Source: an uncultured Eubacterium sp. | GTDB lineage: Bacteria; Bacillota; Clostridia; Lachnospirales; Lachnospiraceae | Direction of reading: 5' to 3' | NCBI GenBank assembly: GCA_910584645.1 | Contig: CAJUAU010000008.1 | Location: 79,398 to 143,397, forward strand | Length of the DNA: 64,000 nt | In this document: in pieces, positions 35,650 to 43,819 of the stretch | Numbering within the stretch: the first letter of the stretch is position 1 | How the letters are laid out: each line of letters starts with the position of its first letter | Notes under the pieces: model-generated | What the model saw: only the letters and a program-made list of their open reading frames with translations | Databases searched by the model: none | What the model was told of the DNA's origin: nothing | Translations under genes and position numbers: made by a program

Positions 35650-35686
35650 AAAATGGATCGGCTGTCAGAACCAGCCGATCCATTTT
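35650..35686. terminator. Hairpin at the convergent ends of the PepSY and spoVAC genes
   Basis: A perfect 15-bp stem (35650-35664 with 35672-35686) with a 7-nt loop. On the minus strand one arm lies inside the last codons of spoVAC and the other just past its stop. Runs of T after the stem are short (TTTTCC or TTTTCTG), so termination may be partial in both directions. Confidence 0.65.
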
Positions 35687-36165
35687 CCGATCCAGTAGAT
35701 CAGCCCCAGCACCCAGCTGGTGACGACACCATACAGGATCACGGGACCGGCGATGGTGAAGATCTTACATCCTACTCCGAACACCCAGCCCTCTTTTTTG
35801 AATTCTATGGCCGGCGCCGCCACGCTGTTGGCAAAACCGGTGATGGGTACCAATGTCCCGGCCCCGGCGAAGTTCGCGATCTTGGGATAGATGCTCAGGC
35901 CCGTCAGCAGGACGCTGAGGAAGATCAGCGACAGTGTATTATAAAGCGCCGCCGTCTCTTTATCCAATCCAAGGTACATATAGAGATTGATCAGCCCCTG
36001 CCCCAGCGTGCAGATGATGCCGCCTACCAGAAACGCCTTGCAAAGATTGATCATCCAGCTGACTTTCGGCGTATTCTCATCCACATAATCATTATATTTA
36101 TCGTCCCTCTCCTGGGGAACGGTTTCATAGATCACATCCTTGATATCTGTCTTCTGGCTATTCAT
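35665..36165 (-). CDS. spoVAC: Stage V sporulation protein AC
   Basis: About 166 residues with several membrane segments. SpoVAC signature ITGFANSVAAPAIEF and GVGCKIFTIAGPVILYG. In B. subtilis SpoVAC is a mechanosensitive channel of the spore inner membrane, moving Ca-dipicolinate in sporulation and out in germination. Start ATG 36165 with GGAAG; GTG 36171 is the alternative. In other species spoVAD follows; here a hairpin and a convergent gene do. Confidence 0.93.
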   Translation of the reverse strand: MNSQKTDIKDVIYETVPQERDDKYNDYVDENTPKVSWMINLCKAFLVGGIICTLGQGLINLYMYLGLDKETAALYNTLSLIFLSVLLTGLSIYPKIANFAGAGTLVPITGFANSVAAPAIEFKKEGWVFGVGCKIFTIAGPVILYGVVTSWVLGLIYWIGKWIGWF

Positions 36166-36198
36166 AATCACATACTTCCTTTCTGGCTTTTCGATTCA

Positions 36199-36612
36199 TT
36201 AAAAAAAATATTGATAGATGGTTCCCGCTAATTTCCCCAGCGCGATGGCGATCAATACGATCGGAAGTCCTTCCTTCATCTTCAGCCGTTTCACAAAGAT
36301 AGGGATCACCCGGAGACTCTCCGCCAGCGCCATCGCAAGACACCCTATGAAGATGCCGGAAAAAAGCCCAAAGACTGCCAATCCCACATAGCTTACAGGA
36401 AAACTCCCGACAAATAAAAACAGTATATTTCCCAGAGTTCCTCCCAGGATGATCATATTTTCATAGCCATAGAGATGAACCGCCGTCCCGGTACGGTGGG
36501 TAAGCCTGGGAATCACATCCAGCATGGTGATAAAAGCAAAGATTCCTGCCGATACCGTCAGACCAAAACTCAGCCCCAGAAACCCCAGGAAGACATTTTC
36601 AATTAACGTCAA
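36199..36612 (-). CDS. spoVAB: Stage V sporulation protein AB
   Basis: 137 residues, four membrane segments, typical SpoVAB (GFLGLSFGLTVSAGIFAF; GLFSGIFIGCLAMALAE). Membrane part of the dipicolinate uptake apparatus. Starts at TTG 36612 after GGGAGGG and overlaps spoVAA by 14 nt. Confidence 0.9.
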   Translation of the reverse strand: MTLIENVFLGFLGLSFGLTVSAGIFAFITMLDVIPRLTHRTGTAVHLYGYENMIILGGTLGNILFLFVGSFPVSYVGLAVFGLFSGIFIGCLAMALAESLRVIPIFVKRLKMKEGLPIVLIAIALGKLAGTIYQYFF

Positions 36613-37225
36613 TGGTCTTTCCCTCCCTCGATGCAGATTTGATCATTGCCTTATTCATCTGCTCCTCATAGGTCCGCATCTCCACCTGGATCGGCGTCGG
36701 ATCGTTTTTGATATCTCTTCTTTTAAAATGATTATAAAACACAATGATACCGATCGGGATGCCGATGGCATAACAGATCTCCAGGATGGAGCCGCCGGTG
36801 TGCACCTCTCCAGTGAAGGTCAGATAGATCTTTTCAAATACCCCCGATACATTGACATCCTCATTGAAGGTCATGATCGTAAATGCCGCCCCGAAAAAAA
36901 CGACGAATGCCACCAGAACCGCTTTCGTATACTCCCAGGCTTTGGAGGGCTTTTTGCCCGTCTCACACTCCACAATAAAATCCTGCTCTCCCAGGTTTTC
37001 TATGGTTACGTCCGGATATACCCGGTGAATGGCTTCGTATACCTTAGTGATGGTGAACATCGTCAGCTTCTCACCGTCCGGGGGCAGCGTATAGAAAGGT
37101 TCCTTTTCCAGCTTCTGCACCATAGTCTTGTTCGTACTGTACAATGTCGCTACATCTTTCAATTTCAGATCCCGCTTTGTCACCGGAATATTCTGCTCTG
37201 CTTTAATATAAAGAATATCTTCCAT
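36599..37225 (-). CDS. spoVAA: Stage V sporulation protein AA
   Basis: About 208 residues, like the B. subtilis protein. An N-terminal soluble domain (about 1-115) is followed by two membrane segments (near 120-145 and 165-190). Start ATG 37225 (MEDILYIKAEQN) with TGGAGA at about 8 nt; an in-frame ATG further up (MKVKRSG) would lie at the predicted transcript start. First gene of spoVAA-AB-AC. Confidence 0.88.
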   Translation of the reverse strand: MEDILYIKAEQNIPVTKRDLKLKDVATLYSTNKTMVQKLEKEPFYTLPPDGEKLTMFTITKVYEAIHRVYPDVTIENLGEQDFIVECETGKKPSKAWEYTKAVLVAFVVFFGAAFTIMTFNEDVNVSGVFEKIYLTFTGEVHTGGSILEICYAIGIPIGIIVFYNHFKRRDIKNDPTPIQVEMRTYEEQMNKAMIKSASREGKTIDVN

Positions 37226-37288
37226 AAAATAATCTCCATTTCCATGCAGGTATTCGTATTTTCTTCCACTTCGTTTTACTTTCATACC

Positions 37289-37317
37289 TACTATCCCCGA
37301 AAAAAACAAATCTATTC
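37289..37317 (-). promoter_or_regulatory. Possible forespore sigma promoter of spoVA
   Basis: Minus strand GAATA (37317-37313), 14-nt spacer, GGGGATAGTA (37298-37289), which fits the sigma-F -10 pattern GGnnAnAnTA; the spacer is one base short. In B. subtilis spoVA is driven by the forespore sigma factor G. Weak support. Confidence 0.35.
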
Positions 37318-37378
37318 GTAACAAGGCAAATTAAAATCTCATATAATAATTTATAAAATAAAAAGTGGAGATCATGGT

Positions 37379-37951
37379 ATGGCAATCAAGGTTTTTATCG
37401 ATCAGGGACACAATCCCTACGGATTTAATGCCGGCGCAGAAGGTTTTGGCGCCAGAGAACAGGATATCACCTATATCGTCGGCGCCTATCTGGCAAACAT
37501 ACTCGCCGCCGACTACCGCTTTGAAGCGGCAGTCTCCCGCCAGACCCCGGACGAGATCCTGGGCTATGATACCAACTCCAGCCTAAGGGAACGGGTAGAT
37601 ATGGCAAACACCTGGGGGGCGGACTATTTTATCAGCATCCATGTGAATGCCAATGTCAATCCGGCGATCAACGGCACGGAAGCATATGTCTACGCCGAGG
37701 GAAGCCCCTCTTATTACCTGGGCACCGATATCGTTCAGGAGATCGTCCGCCGGGTGGGCACAAAAAATAACGGTGTTTATGTAAGACCGTCATTGTACGT
37801 CCTGCGCCGGACGCAGATGCCCTCCGTCCTCGTAGAACTCGCCTATATTTCAAATTATGAAGACTATATCCTGCTGACCACCATGCAGTATCAGTTTGCC
37901 TACGGGATCTATGTGGGGCTGCTGAATTACCTGGGGCTGCCGCAGCTGTAA
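37379..37951 (+). CDS. N-acetylmuramoyl-L-alanine amidase (Amidase_3)
   Basis: 190 residues, just the catalytic domain. Zinc ligands: histidine in IDQGHNP, glutamate in GAREQD, histidine in SIHVNAN; catalytic glutamate in VELAYISN. Cuts the bond between muramic acid and the stem peptide. No signal peptide and no wall-binding repeats; CwlC-type mother-cell amidases also lack a signal. Divergent from spoVAA, so a sporulation role is plausible. ATG 37379 with GTGGAG at 8 nt. Confidence 0.9.
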   Translation: MAIKVFIDQGHNPYGFNAGAEGFGAREQDITYIVGAYLANILAADYRFEAAVSRQTPDEILGYDTNSSLRERVDMANTWGADYFISIHVNANVNPAINGTEAYVYAEGSPSYYLGTDIVQEIVRRVGTKNNGVYVRPSLYVLRRTQMPSVLVELAYISNYEDYILLTTMQYQFAYGIYVGLLNYLGLPQL

Positions 37952-38006
37952 CGATTCCCCCTTGTTCCAATAACCTGATGTTGTCAGTCTGTCCCTGGAT
38001 GCAGTA

Positions 38007-38062
38007 AGAGGATGTCCCCAAACTATGATTGATCAAATTCACATAGAGGGGCATCCTCTCTT
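38007..38062. terminator. Terminator between amidase and uppP
   Basis: The arms 38007-38019 and 38048-38059 pair over 12 bp with one bulged T, and are followed by CTTT. Lies between convergent genes and may serve both. Confidence 0.7.
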
Positions 38063-38095
38063 TCATGTATTAAAATTCTTTCTTCAGTTCTCAGA

Positions 38096-38950
38096 CTATA
38101 TCACAGCCGCGCCGCTAATGGCAAAATATGCCAGCACGACAATTCCCAGCACGATCCTGTAATACCCGAAGCATTTAAAATCATGGCGGCGGATATATCC
38201 CATCAGGAACTTGATCACAAAAAGGGATACGATAAATGCCACCAGCATTCCGATCAAAAGAGTGGTCACTGCCATCGGTCCATAGCTCAAGCCATCGGAG
38301 ATACTCTTTACGATCTTCAGCAGGCTGGCTCCAAACATGACCGGGATCGCCAGATAAAAAGTAAATTCTGCTGCCACTCCCCTGGACACCCCGATGATCA
38401 GCGCACCGATTATGGTGGCGCCGGAACGGGAAGTTCCTGGTATAATAGCTGCCAAAAGCTGGAAGATACCAATGATCAGTGCGGTCTGGTAAGTCAGTTC
38501 CTGTACGGAGGTAATGACAGGACGCCTGCCTTTGTTCCAGTTTTCTACCAGGATAAACAGAACGCCGTAGATGATCAGCGCCCCCGCCACTACGATCTGA
38601 TTATAAAACATTTCATCGATCACATCATCAAAGAGAACACCGATGACGGCAGCCGGTATGGTCGCCACAAGGATCTTGAACCACATCTGCATGATATCCA
38701 TCTTCACCACTGGTTCATCTTTTTTCGGGCGCAGGTTAAACGGGAAAATTTTCTTCCAGAACAAAAGGACTACCGCCATGATCGCCCCCAGCTGCACCAC
38801 CACCAAAAACATCTCCGTAAATTTATCGTCTGAAAAAGTCAGAAACTGGTTTACCAGTATCATATGACCGGTGCTGCTCACTGGCAGCCATTCTGTAATT
38901 CCCTCTACGATTCCCAGGATCACAGACACCAGTATATCAAAAATTTTCAT
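38096..38950 (-). CDS. uppP: Undecaprenyl-diphosphate phosphatase
   Basis: 284 residues, about eight membrane segments. Active-site motifs GIVEGITEWLPVSSTGH near residue 13 and PGTSRSGATI near 168. Recycles the lipid carrier of peptidoglycan synthesis (BacA family), also giving bacitracin tolerance. GGGGGAAC precedes ATG 38950. Confidence 0.96.
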   Translation of the reverse strand: MKIFDILVSVILGIVEGITEWLPVSSTGHMILVNQFLTFSDDKFTEMFLVVVQLGAIMAVVLLFWKKIFPFNLRPKKDEPVVKMDIMQMWFKILVATIPAAVIGVLFDDVIDEMFYNQIVVAGALIIYGVLFILVENWNKGRRPVITSVQELTYQTALIIGIFQLLAAIIPGTSRSGATIIGALIIGVSRGVAAEFTFYLAIPVMFGASLLKIVKSISDGLSYGPMAVTTLLIGMLVAFIVSLFVIKFLMGYIRRHDFKCFGYYRIVLGIVVLAYFAISGAAVI

Positions 38951-39082
38951 GTAATGTTCCCCCTTGTTCTCTCTGTTATGTAAGGGTTTGACCCCGGTAT
39001 CCGGCGACCTTCAAACCCGCTTTGACGTCAGCCACTATTCTATCATAATTCCTCCCCCAAAACAAGATATCTGCATTATTTA
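38951..39082. other. Intergenic region with a GGGTTTGA/TCAAACCC hairpin
   Basis: Between uppP and the next plus-strand operon. The arms, near 38985-38992 and 39013-39020, pair over 8 bp around an inner CCGG/CCGG pairing. It would lie in the uppP leader if transcription starts upstream of it. No clear minus promoter was identified. Confidence 0.4.
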
Positions 39083-39111
39083 TTGCAAAAAAACCTTTAA
39101 TATAGTAAAAT
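39083..39111 (+). promoter_or_regulatory. Promoter of the phospholipid gene cluster
   Basis: TTGCAA (39083-39088), 17-nt spacer, TAAAAT (39106-39111), about 50 nt before the PAP2 gene start. Confidence 0.7.
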
Positions 39112-39161
39112 GGTTGTGTATTTTGCAAAACAAAAGATATCTGGGGGGAATATTTCATAAA

Positions 39162-39866
39162 ATGAACAAACTGATTCAAAAAATCATTCCGCTTTATGGT
39201 ATATTGCCACTGTTGTGCGCTTTCGGCCTGAATATGATCGTTTACAGTGGTGCTATGAGTATATGTGCCGGCTGGAAGCATTATGACCGCCCAACACCTT
39301 TGGACGAGATGGTTCCACTGGTGCCCTGGTGGATGTATATTTATTTTGGATGTTATCTGTTCTGGGTGGCCAACTATATTCTGGTGGCGCGGATCCACAA
39401 GGATGACCCATCCAAATTTTACCGTTTTGTCACCACGGATATGATGTCCCGTCTGGTGTGCGGCCTTTTCTTTTTTCTTATACCGACGACAAATGTCCGG
39501 CCGGAGGTGGTGGGCACTACTTTTGCCGACGATCTGCTGCGGTTTCTGTACCAGATCGACCAGCCCACCAATCTATTCCCATCCATCCACTGCCTGGTGA
39601 GCTGGATGTGTTATATCGGCATCCGGGGGAATAAAAAAGTACCCAGATGGTATCAGGTTTTCTCCTGTATCTTCGCCCTTCTGGTGGTGATCTCTACCCA
39701 GACCACCAAACAGCACTATATCGCAGATGCAGTGGGGGGGCTGCTCATCGCTGAGATTTTGTTCGCCCTGAACAAACGCATAAATGCCTATCGGTACGTA
39801 CAGCGTTTTTTTGACCGCATCCATTTGAAATTAGGTTTTATAAGCAAGGAGAACACCATTGAATAA
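39162..39866 (+). CDS. PAP2-superfamily membrane phosphatase
   Basis: About 234 residues, six membrane segments. Conserved PAP2 motifs PSIHCLVSW and TQTTKQHYIADAVGG with both histidines; the classical first motif (KxxxxxxRP) is not evident, as in the inositol phosphorylceramide synthase-like branch. Could dephosphorylate phosphatidic acid, PGP or a prenyl phosphate. ATG 39162; the GGGGGG site is 13 nt away, rather far. First gene of a four-gene unit; overlaps the next gene by 8 nt. Confidence 0.82.
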   Translation: MNKLIQKIIPLYGILPLLCAFGLNMIVYSGAMSICAGWKHYDRPTPLDEMVPLVPWWMYIYFGCYLFWVANYILVARIHKDDPSKFYRFVTTDMMSRLVCGLFFFLIPTTNVRPEVVGTTFADDLLRFLYQIDQPTNLFPSIHCLVSWMCYIGIRGNKKVPRWYQVFSCIFALLVVISTQTTKQHYIADAVGGLLIAEILFALNKRINAYRYVQRFFDRIHLKLGFISKENTIE

Positions 39867-40911
39867 GCTAAAAAAAAATGTGCTGAATATTGCCTTTTTA
39901 ATTTTACTTCTGGCACTTACTCTCTGGCTCATTTTTCGCGATGAAGACCTGGATCCAGTCCTGTCTGCACTGAAAAGTGTGCCGGTCCTATATATTATCG
40001 CGGGACTTATTCTCGTCGTTCTTTACGTGTGCGGGGAATCAGTTATCATCAAATATCTGCTTTCTGCCGTGAAGATAAAGGCTCCGCTCATTAACTGCAT
40101 ACGGTATTCATTCGTGGGATTCTTTTTCAGCTGCATCACACCTTCTGCCACCGGCGGACAGCCGGCACAGATCTTCTATATGAAGCGGCAGAAGATCGAT
40201 ATCCCGACAGCCACCATCATCCTTATGCTGGTGACCATCGAATACAAATTTGTGCTGGTCTTTATCGGACTGCTGCTGGCAGTCTTTGGGCAGGGGCTGG
40301 TTCAGTCCATGACAGTAGAAGCTCAGTTTTATCTCTATCTGGGCCTTGGCTTAAACGTCTTCTGCGTCACCTTTATGAGCCTGCTGGTATTCCTGCCGGA
40401 AACGGCACGTTTTCTGATCACAAAAGGCTTTGTATTTCTTCAGAAGCTTCATCTGATGAAAAATAAAAATAACCGCATGGAACGGCTGCAGGCTTCCATG
40501 GATCATTACAAACAAGCTGCCGTTTTTCTCCGGGAAAACAAACTGGTGATCTTCCATACCACGGTGATCACTTTTGTTCAACGTATACTTTTATTTTTCG
40601 TGACATACGTTGTATATAGAAGCTTCGGGCTAAATGGCTATTCTGCCATAACCGTAACGCTGCTGCAGGCGGCAATCTCCATCTCAGTGGATATGCTTCC
40701 CCTTCCCGGCGGCATGGGGATCAGTGAGCGGCTGTTTTTACAGATCTTTACACCCGTATTTGGAACTACTGCACTTACTCTCTCCGGCATGCTGATGAGC
40801 CGTGGGATCAGTTATTATATGCTGATCATCATCAGCGGGATCGTAACGTGCATCACACATATGACAGTCAGGGGAGACGCCCCTGATCAATTGGAGGAGG
40901 AAAAAAAATGA
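39859..40911 (+). CDS. Flippase-like/LPG synthase transmembrane domain protein
   Basis: 350 residues, about eight membrane segments. Matches the lysylphosphatidylglycerol synthase TM/UPF0104 family (SCITPSATGGQPAQIFYM and MLPLPGGMGISERLF). No C-terminal aminoacyltransferase domain, so it is not a full MprF; such proteins are thought to flip lipids. TTG start at 39859 with AAGGAG at 8 nt. Between the PAP2 gene and pssA; its stop overlaps the pssA start. Confidence 0.85.
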   Translation: MNKLKKNVLNIAFLILLLALTLWLIFRDEDLDPVLSALKSVPVLYIIAGLILVVLYVCGESVIIKYLLSAVKIKAPLINCIRYSFVGFFFSCITPSATGGQPAQIFYMKRQKIDIPTATIILMLVTIEYKFVLVFIGLLLAVFGQGLVQSMTVEAQFYLYLGLGLNVFCVTFMSLLVFLPETARFLITKGFVFLQKLHLMKNKNNRMERLQASMDHYKQAAVFLRENKLVIFHTTVITFVQRILLFFVTYVVYRSFGLNGYSAITVTLLQAAISISVDMLPLPGGMGISERLFLQIFTPVFGTTALTLSGMLMSRGISYYMLIIISGIVTCITHMTVRGDAPDQLEEEKK

Positions 40912-41531
40912 TAGGCGTTTACAATTACTCGGTGATACTGACGTATCTCGGAGTCGGGCTTTCCATCTTCGGAATGACCCAGGCACTCACCGGCAGCTAC
41001 GATATTGCCATACTTTGTCTTGCCCTCGCCGGTGCCTGTGATACCTTTGATGGAAAAGTTGCAAGAAGCATGAAAAACAGAACGAAAGAACAGATCATAT
41101 TCGGGGTGCAGATCGATTCCCTGTGCGATGCTATCTGTTTCGGCGTCACTCCCGCAGTCATCGCCTATTCTATGGGGATGAATACCCCTTTTGGAATCGC
41201 TGTGGAGATCGTCTTTGTCCTCTGTGGAGTCATCCGCCTCGCCTACTTTAATGTTCTGGAAGAGCTCAAACACGAAGAACCGGAAAAAGAAGACCGCAAA
41301 TGTTATCACGGTCTGCCCATCACCTCCATCGCCATTCTGTTCCCGATCCTGTATATGTTCCGTCCACTGGTCTCGGAGCAGCTGTTCTTAACGGCTCTTC
41401 CCTTTGCCATGCTGGCCATCGCATTTTTATATATATTGGACTTTAAGCTGAAAAAGCCTTCCAACGCCATGGTGGCATTTATCCTTGTATTTATGGGAAT
41501 TGTGGTTTTAAAGATTTTACATGTATTTTAA
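40908..41531 (+). CDS. pssA: CDP-alcohol phosphatidyltransferase (phosphatidylserine synthase type)
   Basis: 207 residues, membrane protein. CDP-OH-P motif in DTFDGKVAR, then G and two aspartates in FGVQIDSLCD. Genetic linkage to psd indicates that it makes phosphatidylserine from CDP-diacylglycerol and serine. Start ATG 40908 with GGAGGAGG. 28 nt before psd. Confidence 0.92.
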   Translation: MIGVYNYSVILTYLGVGLSIFGMTQALTGSYDIAILCLALAGACDTFDGKVARSMKNRTKEQIIFGVQIDSLCDAICFGVTPAVIAYSMGMNTPFGIAVEIVFVLCGVIRLAYFNVLEELKHEEPEKEDRKCYHGLPITSIAILFPILYMFRPLVSEQLFLTALPFAMLAIAFLYILDFKLKKPSNAMVAFILVFMGIVVLKILHVF

Positions 41532-41559
41532 AAAAATAAAAATAGGATAGGAACAGATC

Positions 41560-42426
41560 ATGAAATATATCGACATAAATGGAAATAAAAAACACGCTGA
41601 TTCCGGCCAGGACAAGCTGCTAAAACTGCTGTATACGACGCGGACCGGGCGCATGCTCCTCCGTCCCCTCGTCACCCCTGCTTTCTCAAAGCTGGCAGGC
41701 GCTTTGTTAAATACCAGATTCTCCTGCCGCCTGATCCAGCCTTTCATCCGATCCAACGCTATCGACATGAGCGATTATGAAGAGACAAGCTACCGCAGTT
41801 ACAATGACTTTTTCACGAGAAAGATAAAAAAGGGATCGAGACCGGTCTCCGGCAGCAGCTCCGATCTCATCAGTCCCTGTGACTGCTATGCCAGCGCCTA
41901 TGAGATATCCGAGGATCAGATCCTGACTGTAAAAAATGCAAAATATACCGTTTCTTCCCTGCTGCACAGCAAAAGACTGGCAGCGCGTTATCAGGGGGGA
42001 TATGCCCTGATCCTGCGCCTCACCGTCAGTGATTACCATCGGTATGCTTATGCCGCTACCGGACGCCAGTCCAAAAATTACCGGATCCCAGGTGTCTTTC
42101 ACACGGTAAATCCCATCGCTGGAGAGCATTTTCCCATCTACAAAGAAAACAGCCGGGAATATACAGTCATTCACTCCTCCCATCTGGGAGATATTGTGCA
42201 GATGGAGGTCGGTGCACTGATGGTAGGAAAGATCGTAAATCATAGAGAGTCCTGCCCCGTCCTGCGGGGAGAGGAAAAAGGATATTTTGAATTTGGCGGT
42301 TCTACCATCGTCCTGCTTCTTGAAAAGAATGCGGTAACTCTCCGGGAGGATCTTCTGGTAAACACCCTCTCCGGTTATGAGACCCAGCTGCGTCTCGGAA
42401 ATATCATCGGCAGGGCTGATAAATAG
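41560..42426 (+). CDS. psd: Phosphatidylserine decarboxylase
   Basis: 288 residues. The self-cleavage site for the pyruvoyl group is the GST in FEFGGSTIV near residue 250; YRSYNDFFTRKI and DYHRYAY are family motifs. Converts phosphatidylserine to phosphatidylethanolamine. Last gene of the phospholipid unit, and convergent with nth with only ~20 nt between them. Confidence 0.96.
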   Translation: MKYIDINGNKKHADSGQDKLLKLLYTTRTGRMLLRPLVTPAFSKLAGALLNTRFSCRLIQPFIRSNAIDMSDYEETSYRSYNDFFTRKIKKGSRPVSGSSSDLISPCDCYASAYEISEDQILTVKNAKYTVSSLLHSKRLAARYQGGYALILRLTVSDYHRYAYAATGRQSKNYRIPGVFHTVNPIAGEHFPIYKENSREYTVIHSSHLGDIVQMEVGALMVGKIVNHRESCPVLRGEEKGYFEFGGSTIVLLLEKNAVTLREDLLVNTLSGYETQLRLGNIIGRADK

Positions 42427-42429
42427 TAT

Positions 42430-42443
42430 GGCACCGTCAGACT
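42430..42443. repeat. Short partial match to the lysA-leader element end
   Basis: GGCACCGTCAGACT differs by one base from the element end at 10463-10476. It begins 3 nt after the psd stop codon. Confidence 0.4.
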
Positions 42444-42448
42444 GACCT

Positions 42449-43078
42449 TTACAGCACCTTCTTACACACATCCCCCAGACAGCACTTCTCACAATATGCC
42501 TTTCTGGCAGTGCATACCTCCCTGCCGTGGTGCACCAGGCGGTGGCAGAAATCACTGCCCTTTTCCCCGGGAATGATCTTCCACAGCTCCATCTCTACTT
42601 TTTTGGGATCTTTGATGCCATCTACCAGTCCCATCCGGTTGGTCAGCCGGATACAATGGGTATCCGTAACGATGGCAGGCTTGCCAAACACATCTCCCAT
42701 GATCAGATTGGCACTCTTTCTTCCTACTCCCGGCAGTTTTAACAGAGCCTCAAAATCATCTGGCACTTTTCCACCGTACTGCTCCACCAGCACATTCATA
42801 CATTTATGGATGTCCCTCGCCTTGCTCGGTCCCAGGCCGCAGGGCTTTACAATCTTCTCGATCTCTTTTACATCCGCTGCCGCCAGTGCTTCTGGCGACG
42901 GATATTGTTCATACAGATCCTTCACGACAATATTCACCCTGGCATCTGTGCACTGGGCAGCAAGCCTGACGCTGACCAGAAGTTTCCACGCCTCATCGTA
43001 ATCCAATGTGCAGTCTGCCAGAGGATACTCCTCAGCCAGCCTCTCTATGATCTCCTTTGCTCTTTGTTTTTTTGTCAT
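42449..43078 (-). CDS. nth: Endonuclease III
   Basis: About 209 residues from ATG 43078. Helix-hairpin-helix LPGVGRKSANLIMG with catalytic lysine; catalytic aspartate in VTDTHCIRL; [4Fe-4S] ligands Cx6Cx2Cx5C at the C-terminus. DNA glycosylase/AP lyase removing oxidised pyrimidines. A longer start (MPLNQ) lacks a good ribosome site. Confidence 0.96.
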   Translation of the reverse strand: MTKKQRAKEIIERLAEEYPLADCTLDYDEAWKLLVSVRLAAQCTDARVNIVVKDLYEQYPSPEALAAADVKEIEKIVKPCGLGPSKARDIHKCMNVLVEQYGGKVPDDFEALLKLPGVGRKSANLIMGDVFGKPAIVTDTHCIRLTNRMGLVDGIKDPKKVEMELWKIIPGEKGSDFCHRLVHHGREVCTARKAYCEKCCLGDVCKKVL

Positions 43079-43173
43079 CGGTACTTCCTTCCCTTTCTGG
43101 TTCAATGGCACTATTGAGCGCCTCTATGCATCAGAAATAATACCATGCATTTATACAAAAATCAAACACTTTA

Positions 43174-43203
43174 TTGACTTTCCCCCGTCTCATAGAGTAT
43201 AAT
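43174..43203 (+). promoter_or_regulatory. Promoter of the SprA-like/TrpB2/SanA unit
   Basis: TTGACT (43174-43179), 18-nt spacer, TATAAT (43198-43203). Leaves a leader of about 60 nt containing a small GTTAGC/GCTAAT hairpin. Confidence 0.75.
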
Positions 43204-43270
43204 TTTTATATATGAAAATAGTATCCGTTAGCTCTGTCAAGCTAATGTACTGTTGAAAGGAGGTTTTTAC

Positions 43271-43783
43271 ATGAGTTTATCGATCTCTGCAGCAGGAGGT
43301 TATAATACCTTTTATCCTGTATACAATACCACACCGGTTTCCCCTGTCAGCCAGAGTCCGTCAGTCAGAAGAGGATCCGAGCTTCCAGAGGAATCCATAC
43401 AAGGCCAAAAGGTTGAAAAAGGGGAGTGCCAGACCTGTAAAAACCGCAAATATGTGGATGGTTCAAACGAAAACAACGTATCCTTTAAGACCCCCGGCCA
43501 TATAGATCCCGGGACATCTGCCGCAAAAGTCATGGCTCATGAGCGGGAGCATGTTTCCAACGCGGTAGCAGAAGGTAATAAGGAAAATAAACAGCTTGTT
43601 TCTGTCTCGGTATCACTACAGACCTCGGTCTGTCCAGAATGCGGGCGTGTGTATGTGTCTGGTGGAAAAACCCACACTGCCATAAAGACCAGCACCCCTG
43701 AGCCATCAAATCCCTACGATAAGATTCAGCGGGATATGATGCGGAATATGCTGTCAGGAAGAAATTTTGATAAAAGCGCATAA
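43271..43783 (+). CDS. SprA-related putative metalloprotease
   Basis: 170 residues from ATG 43271 (AAAGGAGG at 8 nt). A central HExxH motif (AHEREHV) marks a zinc-metalloprotease-like site. It is bracketed by two CxxC pairs, CQTC before and CPEC after, which suggests a structural zinc site. Resembles the SprA-related family (PF12118), of unknown function. No signal peptide. Followed 36 nt later by the TrpB2 gene. Confidence 0.72.
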   Translation: MSLSISAAGGYNTFYPVYNTTPVSPVSQSPSVRRGSELPEESIQGQKVEKGECQTCKNRKYVDGSNENNVSFKTPGHIDPGTSAAKVMAHEREHVSNAVAEGNKENKQLVSVSVSLQTSVCPECGRVYVSGGKTHTAIKTSTPEPSNPYDKIQRDMMRNMLSGRNFDKSA

Positions 43784-43819
43784 GAATCAGCCGAAACTAA
43801 AATTGGAGGAAAACAAATC

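Noticed and set aside
41707..42555. 282-codon minus-strand frame opposite psd
   Set aside because: Overlaps a well-supported psd and the nth 3' end; the composition is that of a shadow frame.
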